The translations under genes and the position numbers were made by a program. From Ceratodon purpureus (taxonomy: Eukaryota; Streptophyta; Bryopsida; Pseudoditrichales; Ditrichaceae), in NCBI GenBank assembly GCA_014871385.1, contig CM026429.1, forward strand, positions 6,483,080-6,547,079: a stretch of DNA of 64,000 bases. Reading direction: 5' to 3'. Of the stretch, positions 11,385 through 24,389 are shown in pieces. A model generated the notes under the pieces. It was given only the letters and a program-made list of their open reading frames with translations. It was not told where the DNA came from and did no database searches. Within the stretch, counting starts at the first letter, position 1; every line of letters starts with the position of its first letter.

Positions 11385-14300
11385 AATATGTCACCACAAA
11401 TCTGTCTTTACACAATATCAGCCCATCCTGTGTTCTATTGTACACAAGTTTCCCCATCTTTGCAGGGGCTGGCAAATAGATCAAAGTATAGAATTCCAAT
11501 GTAACTACTCCGGAAACCGTAAAAACAATCAAATGGGTTCCAAATAAGTGGTTCAGCCTTGTTGCAGGAAGTTGGAGTCCCGCCCCACTTGCCTTTTGAC
11601 TATGAAAGCTCCAAATTGTTCAGTTGAAAATTGAAAAGTGAATTGTAGAAACCGCAAAGACAGAGCTTCAAGTTCTGAGGAATCTGAGCTTCCCAAGCTG
11701 GGAAGAACTCTTGTCCCTATGATTAAACATGTGGCCCAAAATGGTATATTCTTTGTTCCAACTCAGCTTTCACCTCAAAATGGATCTTTCCAACTACTCA
11801 ATATTTTTAACCCTAAAGTTCTTTGACCAAGTTTCTCAAAACATCACTACAAAACTGTCATTTCCAATGCAAAGAGCATAAATGACCCCAAGAAAAAAGA
11901 AATAAAAAAGTTTTTAATTGTAGGATCCTCAATGATATTACTACAATAGGTTGTAGAAAGAGTTTTTTTCACATTTTATAATGTAGGTTTGAGGATTTTA
12001 GCATTTGAAATGAAAAAAAAAAAAAATCTTATGCACCTTTTTTGATAAAGTCAACATGTTTTTACTTTTCTTGAATTGAAATTTTTGCAACATTGATTTT
12101 AAGGATTTTGGACCTCAACATAGGAAACTAAGGTAATTACTTGTATTCCAAATCTTAGAAAGAAGGATCGTGACAAATGCGTATAGTTTTTTAGCTTCTA
12201 TTCATAACAAATGGATAGATCATGGAGCAAGCTCTACTTTGAAGTCTAGTAAGACGATGTAGTCTTAATTTCATGCAATCTTAAAATTGATAGGTTGATA
12301 ATTTTTCTATTAATGGTTTATCCTGAGAATGACGTACTCCTAATTTCTTTGGATTAGAATCCAAGTTTCTTTCTATATACAAATCCTTCATTCAATTATA
12401 TAGAGAGATTTCAAAGCATCAATGGTTTTTACATGATCATAAATTAATTTGTATATAACTTTAAAATTAGTTACAAGCATATTTATCAACAAAATTATTT
12501 TTTGATGTTTCTAAAAATAAACAAATAAATAAGTCTTATTTACAATTGAAGATGCCTCTAATCATCTATGATTGTCACATAATAAATTGTTATTAAACTT
12601 AGTCTATTCTTATTAATAATAGATTCAAATATGGAAATATTGATTGTGGAGATGCAGAAAATATATGACCAATGATTAAATGTAACATCAAATATACCAA
12701 AACCAAATTACAAAATTATACTAGTTAATAAATAGTATTCGTCGGCCCCTTTATTTGTAAGTCCTTTCATTACTCATAAACCAATCCTAAAAAAAAATTA
12801 CAAAAAAAAATTATGTGTCTTTTTAAAACACACAATCATTCTTATTATTCAAAGGGTTGTTTAAATTGTTTGGATTTCTTTAGTAATTTTTAATGTATCT
12901 TTTAATACATGGTTTTGTATATCTTCACACAATGCATATTATAGATGCATTCATACTTTGTTCCTGAAATCCTTAAAATTTTGAATTTAAATTTTTTTTT
13001 TAAAAAAACCAACCAAAAATTTATATATTTCTAAAATGTAAACTTTGAACCTTAAACTAGTAATCAATGCCAAAGCGTTTTGGCACATCATGGTAATTTT
13101 ATATATTTATGAGTGTACTATTATAAAATCATACTTTTGATATGAATTTTTAGTTTTTCATTGGTCATTAAAAATTCTATATCAAATAAGATAAAAATAT
13201 AATTTGATAATTACATTATCAAAAATAATACTTGGAATATATAACTACTTTGACAATGAAAAAACACCTTGATAGACTAAATGTATAAGTTTATTTTACT
13301 ATGTTATTTTATAATGGCTTATAGAGATGAATTTGCATGGTGACCGTAGGTGCCAATGATTTGCAATGGTCGATATTCCAATCCATAGTCTAAAATAATT
13401 CAATTTGATATGAACTATTAAAATATTGAAATTTTTATAATACTTGAATTTTAATTTAAAAATAAAATCCATGAAACTCCTTATTTAAATATCGCTTTAT
13501 AAATATGTAGAAAGAATTTCAGAAATTATAGATTTTATAGAGATATATGGAGTATTGTAAATTTAAAAAATTTGACTGGATTTCTTTGATTTCATAGATT
13601 AATTTTTATTATTTTAAAACAACATTATTTTATAATCTATAATAATGAGTTCAATCCACCTTGTTCAGTGAAGATGTCTTAATTACTTAATACATAGATA
13701 TAAGGTTGCATAGGATTTAAATTATTTCAATAAAATAAAATAAATAATCTACATTAAAGTAAATTAATTCTTTAATAAAAAGACAAGTTTGCAACCAATT
13801 AGTCCAAGTTTCAATTGTATATAAAACCTTTCATGCAATCAAATTTATGTATCTTTTCAACATATGCCTACCTTTAATTTTATCTGAATAATTAATTTAA
13901 GACTTTTTGAAGTTTCTTTGGATAGCATGTATGCCCATTTCTATGAAATTTACATTTTATATATTTTTATATATTTTTTACATGTGCATGTTATAATACA
14001 TTCATACTCTCTTCCTAAAATTCTAAGAGGGATAGGAGTTGAAAGAGGGAGAAAGATGTGGCACTTAAGAAGAAAATAGTTGTTTCCAATATAGTAGAGA
14101 GATATAAATTATGAAAGTTCAAAAACGGTTTTTAATTGTTATTTTTAATATTAAATTTGAAACTAAAACTACTACAGTCAATGTAAAAGTCTTTAATATA
14201 CTATGAAAATTTTACATATATATTCATATATTTTCAGAAGAGAGAATCATCTTAGTGCCATGGACCAACGTTTTAAAACTGCTGAGAGTCATCTTAGTGC

Positions 14301-15385
14301 TATGGACAAGTTTTTGAAACAAAATATGCTATAAATTCAAATAATAGAACAAATAACAATCTACTAAGCAAAGGTGATTCCACCCCATAGCATATTTATT
14401 ACATTTCAAAAAATTATTCAATCTATTTTGAAAAAAAACAAGGTTTGATTTGAAGATTTTACTTAATTTATTTAAAAAATATAGTTCTTATTTATTTTTT
14501 AGTATGAAATCACCACAAATGACCTCAAAAGTAACAAAATATTACAAATTATTAATGGAACACATTGTAAATGGTGAAAACAAAGAAAAGATGATTATAA
14601 GCGTTGATAATAAATACAAAAAGTCACAAAGCTATGGAGTAGAGTTCATACATTGATGTAATTAATTGTTTTTGAATTATGATTAATATTCATTATCTTA
14701 TTTTAATTCAGTATGTTAGCACAAACTAGACCATTCATCAACTTAAGATGAACCGAAGAGTAAAAAAAGGTTGTCAATAAGTACAAATTTATCTAGTCCA
14801 TTAGACATACTTAAAAAAAAACATCTTGAAATGGGTAGCCATTGTCAAATTGTATGTGAGAAATTAATAACATCAATTATTAATTAAAATTAATATCTAA
14901 AGGAAAATTGTCTACATTTGGGTTTTTTTGAATTTAAGCATGTACTTGCGAATTCAAATTACATTGCAAATTTCTAAAATATGAACTAAAAGGAGGCCGT
15001 TTCAAGAGTTTTGTGTGGATATATTTTTAATTTTTTTTTCCAATGTAGGAATAAGAACTTATATTGCTTTAAGAATGAAATTATGTTTTTGGATAACTAA
15101 GGCAAGCCCAATATCTAATGAGGAGGTTTGGTGTAATCTAACGTTTTGGGTGGACATTTATCCTTTGTTGAACCACTTTTAATGTGTAGTTGTTTGGAAA
15201 ATGGAATATGCATGGTTGGCATAAAGAGCCAATTTATTGAGGAAAACATATGGATTAGAAGATGCCCTCTATCAACATTTTGCAAAGTGGAGAAATTTCA
15301 CCCTTCAAGAGGTCAAAGTTTGCTAAGATATACACACAAATAATTAAGACTTATATAATATATACAGACAAATAATTGAGACTTT
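11385..15385. other. AT-rich gene-free stretch
   Basis: Very AT-rich DNA with many homopolymer runs and no credible open frame. A short direct repeat containing TCATCTTAGTGC then ATGGAC occurs twice near 14245-14310. No transposon ends could be paired. Confidence 0.5.
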
Positions 15386-15884
15386 CACTACTGGAAAATT
15401 CCTCTGAAGCAACGTTTGTCGCCGAGCTATATACACTAAAGCCCCAGAATTTCGAAATGTAGAAACCTTGCTACGGTGCCTCTCAATGCGTCGGAAGTCG
15501 TAAGCGACGCTAGAGGGGTCGCTTCGAGCGTTCACTTTGAATCTTGGGAACGTCGTCATCGGGCAGCCAATGATCGTTTTCTTTGGGCAGCCCGGATCGT
15601 GGGAGGATAGAAGAGGCATTGTGGAGATGTATAAATTTGGGGATAGATATTGATGTGTGTAGATGTAAAGATGGAACCATGGGCGCTGGAGATCCGCAAT
15701 CTTTGGCTCTATACCCACACTGTATCGTCCTCCAGTAGAAACAGTGCTTCGGGCTACAAAACGTCGCTTCGGTCCCAGGTTGCTGACTCAGAGACCCTGA
15801 ACCCCGAATAAATTCAAAAACGCTGCACTACTGTACCCAAACGTTGCTTTTAAATGTGGTTTCGGAGGCTAGTTTCTTGTAGTG
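15386..15884. mobile_element. Small non-autonomous CACTA (En/Spm) element
   Basis: The left end reads CACTACTGGAAA and the right end reads TTTCTTGTAGTG, whose reverse complement is CACTACAAGAAA, the well-known plant CACTA terminus. Three-base TTT target duplications sit at 15383-15385 and 15885-15887, the size made by CACTA transposases, although a T-rich site makes this weak support alone. Subterminal repeats of AAGCAACGTTTG and ACGTCGCTTC type occur in both orientations near the two ends, as expected for transposase binding. At 499 bp it has no transposase and must have moved in trans. Confidence 0.88.
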
Positions 15885-15887
15885 TTT

Positions 15888-16543
15888 TATAGTACCAAGC
15901 TATATTTTTCATTGGAAATTAATTTAATATTCCAATTTACATTTAAAATTTATACTTAATTTTTTTTCTGTCTAATTTTCCTTCTTTCCAATGGTTATAC
16001 AAACCAATTCCACACAAACCTTACATACAACTTAATTTATGTGTCTTTTCAAAATATATGACATGTTTTATTACTTGAAGTATTATTTATATGTTGTTTG
16101 AAATTCCTCAATTAGTTTCAACATGATTTTTATACAATCCTTTTATGACATGCTTGTGTATATCTTCAATAATCAATGAATCCATGATTATTTAAAAATA
16201 TTTAAAAATTAAAAATTACCCAAGATTCTATATGTTTTAAAAGTCATAGATTTAAATCTAAAACTAATAGTTTATGCAAAATTTGTTTGGCACCTAATGA
16301 AATCTTTATCTGTTTATATTTTGTATTTTTACAAAATGTATATTTTAGCATATAATTATGTTTTATTTTACTATTATAATGAAAATCACTTTAAATATAT
16401 GTGTGTTTTATCAATGCAAAAATACCTCAATAGTATGGATGTACAAATGTTTTTAGGTGCACTTCTTTATAATGACCTAGAGAAATTAATTTGCATCTAC
16501 GGCGCCAATAATTTGCGATGGCTCATAGGTCTCTGCATAAGTA
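15888..16543. other. AT-rich spacer
   Basis: AT-rich sequence with one 85-codon open frame at 16297-16554 that is low in complexity (Tyr, Phe, Met rich) and shows no domain. Not called as a gene. Confidence 0.45.
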
Positions 16544-16548
16544 GTATG

Positions 16549-16857
16549 TGTTAGGCAGTGAGAAATGGAGGTGAGGCCATAATATGCATCAAAGAGAGTG
16601 AGGGCTGGAAAGCCCTTACTTTATATATGGTGGAGAGGTGTACATCCAGCTGCCATGGGCGTCATCATCATAAATGGTGCACTAACTAATCTGTTGCTTT
16701 ATATAGTACGGTGGGTTAGCGGAGGAATCAGTTAGAGATTGAGTTGTTACCGGGAACAAGGGAATTAGGAACAAGGGAATCAGGAACAAGGGAAGGTGAA
16801 GCGTCTCTTGAGTGGATGATATACCCCGGAGTGGGGATGTAAGTCTTTATCTCAACA
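16549..16857. mobile_element. Solo LTR of an LTR retrotransposon
   Basis: The element begins TGTTAGG and ends CTCAACA, giving the TG...CA ends and short TGTT/AACA inverted termini of plant LTRs. It is flanked by a perfect 5-bp duplication GTATG at 16544-16548 and 16858-16862. At 309 bp it has no internal domain on either side, so it is a solo LTR left by LTR-LTR recombination. Inside are a TATATAG promoter-like box near 16700 and three tandem GGAACAAGGGAAT-type units near 16755-16797. Its GC content contrasts with the AT-rich flanks. Confidence 0.88.
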
Positions 16858-16862
16858 GTATG

Positions 16863-19800
16863 TATAAAATTTGAAATAATATTTTAACTTTCAATATTTT
16901 GATATTTTAAAATAAAAATCATAGATGCATTTATAATGTACGTCGTGTGAAGAAATATTAACTTAGAATAAGTAGGCTTTTAAAAAGAATATTAAACAAT
17001 TTCAAACGATATATACACAATTCTTTAAACAATACAAAAAGTTGCATGGTTTCAAAACAAATACATAATTTAAGCTTCATCTGGATTTTTTTTTTTATAT
17101 AATTGATTAATAATGCACAAACAAGCAAAGTGACATTTTTTTAACAATATAGATTATTATCCATTAAGAAAGTTTATAACTCTTACCTCTACAATGTTTT
17201 TAAAACAATGAATAATAATTCCATTGAAGAGAAAGTTTTTTATTTTTATTTTTTGCATATGGAAAGATTTGGTGATTTTTGCACATTATTTTAAAAAATG
17301 GGAGTCTGATTTCTATTTTGAAAATGCTATAAAAATATAATATTTTCCAGAATTATCTAAATTTTAATTTTGATATTCTTTTAAAAGTGAAATAAATCAT
17401 TTAAATCATTCAAAAATAAATAAAATCTATCTTTAATGATGATTAGTTTTCTCGATTTTTAGAATTAAAGTAAAGGCCAAAAACCTATGCATGTTGATTA
17501 TGGAACTTAAATTTATAGTATAAATTAAACAGTGTCTCTTAGTCCCCTGATCAGCCAAAGTCCTAGAGTGGGCTTTTTGACATTTTGGGTAGGTTCCTAT
17601 AATGTCAATTTTGAGTATGAGTTTCTAAAACTTTTTGCAGATGTAAGCAATTGCAAACAAATTGCGGGATTTATTTTTTATTATTTTTTAATTGTTTTTG
17701 GGTTTTGCACTAAACATTGGAAAAAGTATTTATGGTGTCCAAAATTTTGATACATCCTTCAATTACCTTTGGGATATTTTATGCAAGTAATTATCATGAT
17801 TGGCTTTGAGATTATTAAAAATAAATAAAAATCTTATATTACAGAAGATTTTCATTCTTTAAGGAGCCAAAGTTTTATCATCTTTTTTGGTCATGTTGAA
17901 AAAAATAATTCTTTATCACATAAAAGATAGAGATTTTGTTTTTTTTTTCTACTTCAAGAAAAGACATAAAGCTTTGTTTTAACTCGATGGATTTGTATTC
18001 TAACAAAAAATGATTTATCAAAAAAATAGAATGAGTATCAACAATAACATAAATTCATGTTCCTTATACAACGTTTTTCACAATGCTATATCTTTTTTTT
18101 AAATACAAAATTTGGTGTACAAGTAATTAACATCATTTATATCATATGAATACAAATCCCCTAACTTGAATAGTGCAAAAAATTTACACAAAAAGAAGTC
18201 AAAGTCTGTTGATCCTTTTTGGAAAGAATAAAAACAAACAATGTTTAATACTTCAAACTCTATAATCTTCTAATCCAAGCAGTCAAATTTATTGAATCAT
18301 GATTTTTTTACATGATCTTCTAGAAGTCTTAACTTAGATTCTATAATAAAAGATGCAAAGAAAGATTTAGTTTTGGTTTGTTTACTCATGCTTGAGAAAT
18401 GGTTGATTTTTGAATGTTGTTGGTGAGAAATGGTCAACGCCAAGTAGGGATTAATTGTCAACCACAAGCCAATTCCAACAAAAGCATAATTGAAATATAA
18501 TTTACATCTATATTTAAAATGATAAATCTTTTTAACAAATCAAACGGTTTTTTTATGTATCGATTTCAAAATTTTAATGATTTTCAATATATATTTTTAA
18601 TAAAATCTACTTATTATATACTTATGTTTATCTTCATGCAATGAATTTCATTAATGTATACATATCTGAAAACCTTAAACATTATAAAATCACTTAGAGT
18701 TATATATATTCAAATTCTATATATTATGAAAAAATTAATATTTAAACTCGTTTTTTACTTTCAAGATTTCTATGGTTTTTAAAAAACATCATGAATGTAT
18801 TTTAAGAAGGAATTCACAAACTACTAACAAACTACTAAAAATGATTGGGCATTTCGAAAAACAGAAGAAATAGGTTTTATATAAGTTTTTACATGGAATT
18901 GGTGTCTAGCTTATACGGACAAACATGTTACTTTCATGCGGAGTAAATTTAGACCTTAAATGTGTTGTGGTCCTATGATGCTAAAAATAATTACTATTTC
19001 TTTAGATTTTAAAAATAGATTCTTTAGGTCATTATGTACATTTTAAGCTTTGTTTCATGAGATTCCGGTATATAATACATAATTATAAATTGAATGTTTT
19101 CAATTTCACAAATGCTAACAAAAAATAATTCCAATTGAAAAGAACTCTATATTTTATTTTTCATAATTATAAGAATTATTTCTAATACAACTTAAAGCAT
19201 TAAAGTGTATTCCATATGCATCAATGGTTTTTAAAAATAAATTTTGTTAATACATACTTTTTGTTTCATGAACTCATGTATATGTTTTTGCACAATGTAC
19301 ATTTAACATGCACTCCATTTTTTTTTCCTAAATCATGTAAATTAAAAATAATTAAAATGACTATGAATTTCCTAATTTTGATGTAACATAGTCGATTCAA
19401 AATCTTAAATTATTTTATATACCTTTTTTTTAATAGAGTAGATGCACTAATCATTATTATAATGTGTTCCAATGGTTTGTGATAATTATTTAAAAAAATT
19501 ATTGAAAAAAATTATTTTTTGAAAATGGAAATGTGGCTTTATTTTTGGATCTCAAAATTTCCATGGAATTGAAAACTTTCAAATATTGGAATGGTTTTGT
19601 GAAGTTTCAAGTACTATACTGTTGATGCAAAAAGCTTTTAAGACCATTTGCTAGGTTTAGTGCTTTGAATCAGGTGATTACAGTCTCCCCAGAATATGGT
19701 CTTTAAGCAGCAATGCATGAAAGTCACATGGATAATTTAATGACGCGGGTGCAATCCTCAAGTCCCTAATAAGTCTTTATGGAATACTTTTTGTTACAAA

Positions 19801-20690
19801 TATTATGTTTTGGATTGTGGTGCTAAAGATGAGGTTGTCATCACAGATGATAATTTGTCATAGTCAAGAACCACATTTCAAAAGACTTTCTTGTCATGGC
19901 CATTGCCTAAGACCATTTTACCACAACCAATGACCACCGTGCCATAGCCAAAAATCACTTAGTTGTAGTTAAAGATGAAATGTAATGATTAAATTGATTT
20001 CTTTAGTTTAAATAAGAAATCTAATCAATATCATTATATTTGGAGCTCTTAATTACAATCCGGCCATTACACCTTGACCTTTGTTAATCCTTTATTACAT
20101 AGGATAATTAACAGCAATAGATTCTAGAGCGTTTTTCCACCATGATCGATGTTACCATAAATAGAATATATTAAGTTGAAATTAATTGTAAAATTCTATT
20201 TTCAACTTGTGGATTAAAAAATTCTAAAATTAGATATTCATATAATGGATGGATTGCTAAAATTATAATATATGCTTGAACTATATAATGGGCTCTAAAA
20301 TGGGATTTTTTTGGGGGGGGGGGGGGTGACTTCAAAATTAAGAAATTCAGCAATGACCTCTCTCAACACCTCTTTTATTACTATCTTCTATATTAAGGAT
20401 GAACTTGCATATGATTAAAGTGAATTTTATAACTAAAAGTGACTTATTTATTCAGGGTTTGAAACAAAAATTTACACGTTGAAAATTGAAAGGAGTGAAA
20501 TGTCAGAATATATGCACCAATCCAAATTAAAAAAATTCTTTTCTTCAAAAGGTGCATAAGGTAAATATGCCAATCTAAACTGCAAAATTGAAGTTCCAAT
20601 TCTTCACAAACTCCATGTTATTTGCATTTCTGACGTTGCACTAACCACTTAGTGGTCACTCAGGCAGCAAAGGCATCTGGTCATTACTTG
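16863..20690. other. AT-rich gene-free stretch between the GS1 genes
   Basis: No supported gene. There are many A/T homopolymers and a G13 run near 20313-20327. The part 19840-19980 repeats short words such as CCATTGCCTAAGACCA, CAACCAATGACCACC and CATAGCCAAAAATCAC. It looks like decayed repeat DNA. Confidence 0.45.
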
Positions 20691-20693
20691 TAG

Positions 20694-20761
20694 CAAGATG
20701 GTCTTTGGAATGGCCATGGCAAGATGGTCTTTGGAATGGCCATGGCAAGATGGTTTTTGGA
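20694..20761. repeat. 26-bp tandem repeat, about 2.6 copies
   Basis: The unit CAAGATGGTCTTTGGAATGG plus CCATGG occurs at 20694-20719 and 20720-20745 and partially after that. The first two copies are identical, so this is a recent tandem duplication. Each full unit contains a CCATGG palindrome. Confidence 0.85.
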
Positions 20762-21004
20762 GAGGTGAAACTACAACAAATTGGCTTTGCTGATGGCATG
20801 GTCTTCGGCACAAGGGCACAATACTTGTACAATTTTTTTTCTCACAGCATCAAAAAGCACACCCACGAAACTCAGACTGGCTCTGTTGTCCTGAAGTTGA
20901 TGGAGGCCTTGTACAAAGGTGTGGTAGGGCTCCCAAATTCCAGTTTCAGTGATGCCCAATTGAACCACAGCAAACAAAAACAGAAAACCAGAAAATTCTT
21001 TTAG

Positions 21005-21983
21005 CGCAAGTTAGTTGCATGCCCAGACTCAGGAAGTTTTGTATTCTGTGAGTTTTTGTAGAAAGAGAATTCAGCAAAAAATATTACCTGTCTATTGGTC
21101 AATCGGATGATTTTCTCTGGTTTTGTCATACCGTATGGAGACATTGGACAATTCCAGCATTGGCACTTCCCTCAAGTTTCTGTTGTGCACGTTACTCTAG
21201 CAATCCATATTTGGGACTACAGTGAAAAGATTAAGATTCGTAATTTCATCTTAAGAAGATAATTTTATGCCTTGTAGGTGAATATATGAAAACGCCGCTT
21301 TCAAGAGACAAAGAGTAGACTCTCTGGACTTTCACACTACAGTAAAATGCAAATTATAACTTAGATAAGGACGAAGGTGATGGAAAATCAAGGAGTACCA
21401 CACTGGTAAAAGATATGTTCTCAAGATCAACTTCCACCAACTTTGATTGCATTCGGACAGTGGTTGTGACTTTCACTATAACTGTACTCAGTTGATAGCT
21501 CAACTTATAAATCTCGAAAAACTTGTCTCAGACGGAAGATTCACAAACAAGATCAACTTACGAACCATCCTTCACGATCCATCAAAGTTAGTTGCAAGAC
21601 AAAAGAGAAGAGGAAAACGCCCAGGAAGAAAACAAACAGCACTTCACATAAACATGCTGTCGCAATGTGAGAACCAGCTGAATCAAATACGTAGCTTATC
21701 AACAAAGATATGATTCAATTGATACAGACGGCCTCCAGCAATTGACTGATGTAATACTCAGCAATAATATCCAATTCCAAACGGGATATTTTACTAGAAT
21801 ACACACAATAGTACCAATTTTTAATCGCTGAAAGGCCAGGGACCATCAAAAGAGTCTCTGCAAAGGTGCTAGCACCAACCACCACAAACACACACACCCA
21901 ATGGGAAGTGATACAAAACACAGACAATGAGCCAAGGACAAGTGAACAAGGACAATGAACCGATAAACCTTCAATCTATTGTA
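21005..21983. other. Intergenic, 3' of GS1 copy B
   Basis: Short open frames at 21447-21713 (+, basic) and 21715-21927 (-) show no recognisable domain. No transposon ends could be paired. Confidence 0.4.
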
Positions 21984-22056
21984 CTGTCCTTTATTGCGAT
22001 CATCGCCAAATAGCCTGGAGAACGACACAATCTATCATGTGCTTTCAAAAGGTCTC
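21984..22056 (-). promoter_or_regulatory. Conserved 3' flanking/3' UTR block of GS1 copy B
   Basis: This is the counterpart of 7271-7343. TTTATTGCGATCATCG and AACGACACAATCTA are kept, with small indels between them. It lies about 265 bp past the stop of the second GS1 gene. Retention at the same relative place in both copies shows that the duplication included the 3' flank. Confidence 0.5.
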
Positions 22057-22321
22057 TTATCTTTAAAGTGTAAGCAACCGGCCTATAGACGCGAATGCAG
22101 CAACCGCGATCCCTCGCATGACCCGTCTCGGTATGAGAGTCTACAACAAATTATTCTACTTCCACCGACGAAGGGGCGACGGCACTACGGGTAGTAGCAA
22201 CGACCACATATTTTGTAACAGAGTATCCTACAATGAAAGTGGGAATGAGCAGAACAACCCAAAGTCTGAGAGAATTGATCCTATGAGCAAGAAAATGAAT
22301 CCAGTCATGACCGTCTGCTCC

Positions 22322-24197
22322 CTACTTGGTTGCCTCGGGCTTCCACAGGAGGGTGGTGTAGGCGATCATGCCGCACACCACGTAGGGGTCCATGTTGGAA
22401 GATGGCCGGCGATCCTCGAAGTAGCCCTTGCCGTCCTTCTCTGTGTCGCGTCCCACTCGGACTGAGGCTCCCCTGTTGGCCACTCCCCACGAGAAGGTGT
22501 TCATGTCAGCGGTCTCGTGTCTGCCTGTCAGCCTCCTCTCGTTACCCTCTCCGTATGAGGCGATGTGCTCCTTGTGTCTCAAGCCGAGCTTCTCGATGGC
22601 CTTCTTGATCACCTCGAATCCTCCCTCCTGACGCATCGACTTGGTACTGTTTCAACATAAAAAGGACAACGTTTAGCAATCACTCAGGCACCTGACATGT
22701 AGGAGACAAGAGTTCCGGCACCAAATCAATACGAAGAGTGGAAGAATTCAGTGCACCGAAAGTTTCTACCCACCTGTAGTTGGTGTGGCATCCAGCACCG
22801 TTCCAGTCTCCCTCGATGGGCTTGGGGTCCAACGACAGAACCACTCCTGCAATCTCGGTGATCCGCTCCAGGATGTATCGCGCAGCCCACAACTGATCGG
22901 CGGCGGCAATGCCCTTGGATGGGCCGACTTGGAACTCCCATTGTCCGGGCATCACCTCTCCGTTGATACCACTGATCTGGATGCCAGCGTACAGGCACGC
23001 CTTGTAGTGAGCGTTCACGATGTCACGTCCCCAGGCCTTGTCCGCTCCGGTTCCGCAGTAGTAAGGTCCCTGTGGGCCGGGGTACCCGCCGACGGGCCAT
23101 CCAAGAGGCCACTTCACGTCCTTCTGCAACAGGGTGTACTCCTGCTCCAAACCGTACCTGCAATTCCGAAACAAGCATTGTCAGCGCCAGCGAAACGCAC
23201 TCTCAGACAAAGACACTCAAGAACAATTTACAACTGATGCATTTTCAATGCAAGCCGAGACAGGGGACAGGAGAGAATTTGCACATCACTCCTCCTCATC
23301 TACCACTCACTACCGAGTTTCAACAGCAGACGTTAGCAAGCAGGCCACATCAATCGGGGACCCACTTCTCCAACCGCTGACACAGACAGAAAATTTCGCC
23401 TTGATGCTCCAAGAATTGTAGCTTTCTATGTCGCTAAGTACTAAGTCAGACAACTACATCACAAATCACTGCTCTTCATAGCATACGGCCATAGAGCCAT
23501 AGCAAGCAATGAGCTAACGCCTAGGACGTCCGCAATTAAGTCGAACATTGACGGCACTCACTACTCTGGTCAATGAATTACAATAGAGAGGGGGAAACAT
23601 AAAAAGACGGGCTTCTCAATCCACCAAAAAGGACACCTCACCCCACACGAAAGTAGGAAACCCTCACATCACCATCGGAGCAATTGAGAAGCGAAACAAT
23701 AGCCTAAAGCCCCATAAACAGAGAAGCTACTCTCGGAGACAAAAACCAAAAACCCCAAAGCTAGAATTCCAGAAGCCACAAACTCCAAAACCAAAAAGCG
23801 GCGAAAACAGAGAAGAGCCATACCAGGTCTCCTCCTCGGCGACCTCCTTGGTGGCGAAGATTTCAGCAGCGGCGGCGCGCTTGTTAGTCGGGATGGGCAC
23901 ACCAGCGGGGGTGTATGCATCACAGATAACCAAAATGTTGTTGCCCCTCCTGAACGGGTCGCGGAAGATGGCCTGCGGGTACAGAATCACCTCACTGTCA
24001 GCGCCGGGCGCCTGTCCCGTGCTAGATCCATCGTAATTCCACTTGGGCAACAACTTGGGGTCCGACACCGGCTTCGGCAAAGTCCTAGCCTTGGAGCGGA
24101 GATCCGTGCCAGACCCGCCGATCCAGATGTACTCAGCAATAATCTCCTCGGTGTGATCCTCCAGGGAGAGCGTCAACAGGTCGTTCAAGGAAGTCAT
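22322..24197 (-). CDS. Cytosolic glutamine synthetase (GS1), copy B
   Basis: This gene makes the same enzyme as copy A and has the same architecture: exons 24197-23824, 23157-22774 and 22646-22322, again 374, 384 and 325 nt and 360 residues. All family motifs are present, including [66 protein letters not shown] and [14 protein letters not shown]. The protein differs from copy A at scattered, mostly conservative sites (MTSLNDLL against [20 protein letters not shown] against [17 protein letters not shown] against GPATG, EGGF against EGGY). Both look functional. Introns of 666 and 127 bp do not resemble those of copy A. An in-frame TAA just upstream of the ATG fixes the start. Copies A and B could assemble into the same GS1 decamers if co-expressed, which is inference. 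Confidence 0.93.
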
Positions 24198-24287
24198 GGT
24201 CGCTAGTTAGCTAGTAAATTCACACACCCAAACAAAAACTGTTCTTCCTGCACACAGCACCAAACGCTTCGCTACAAGTTCGACTGC

Positions 24288-24389
24288 CGTACACGTCGTG
24301 CGGAGCGCGAGAGATGCAAGTGCGAGACTGATGAGAAATGCTGATCGCGGTGCTCTACTTGTGTACCTCACCGATGGTGGACTTCGCTT
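24288..24389 (-). promoter_or_regulatory. Highly conserved upstream/5' UTR block of GS1 copy B
   Basis: Counterpart of 9599-9700, with four substitutions in 102 bases and no gaps. It sits about 90 bp before the start codon, against about 60 bp in copy A, so the block is kept while the spacer has changed. It is the best candidate in the window for a functional non-coding element. Confidence 0.65.
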
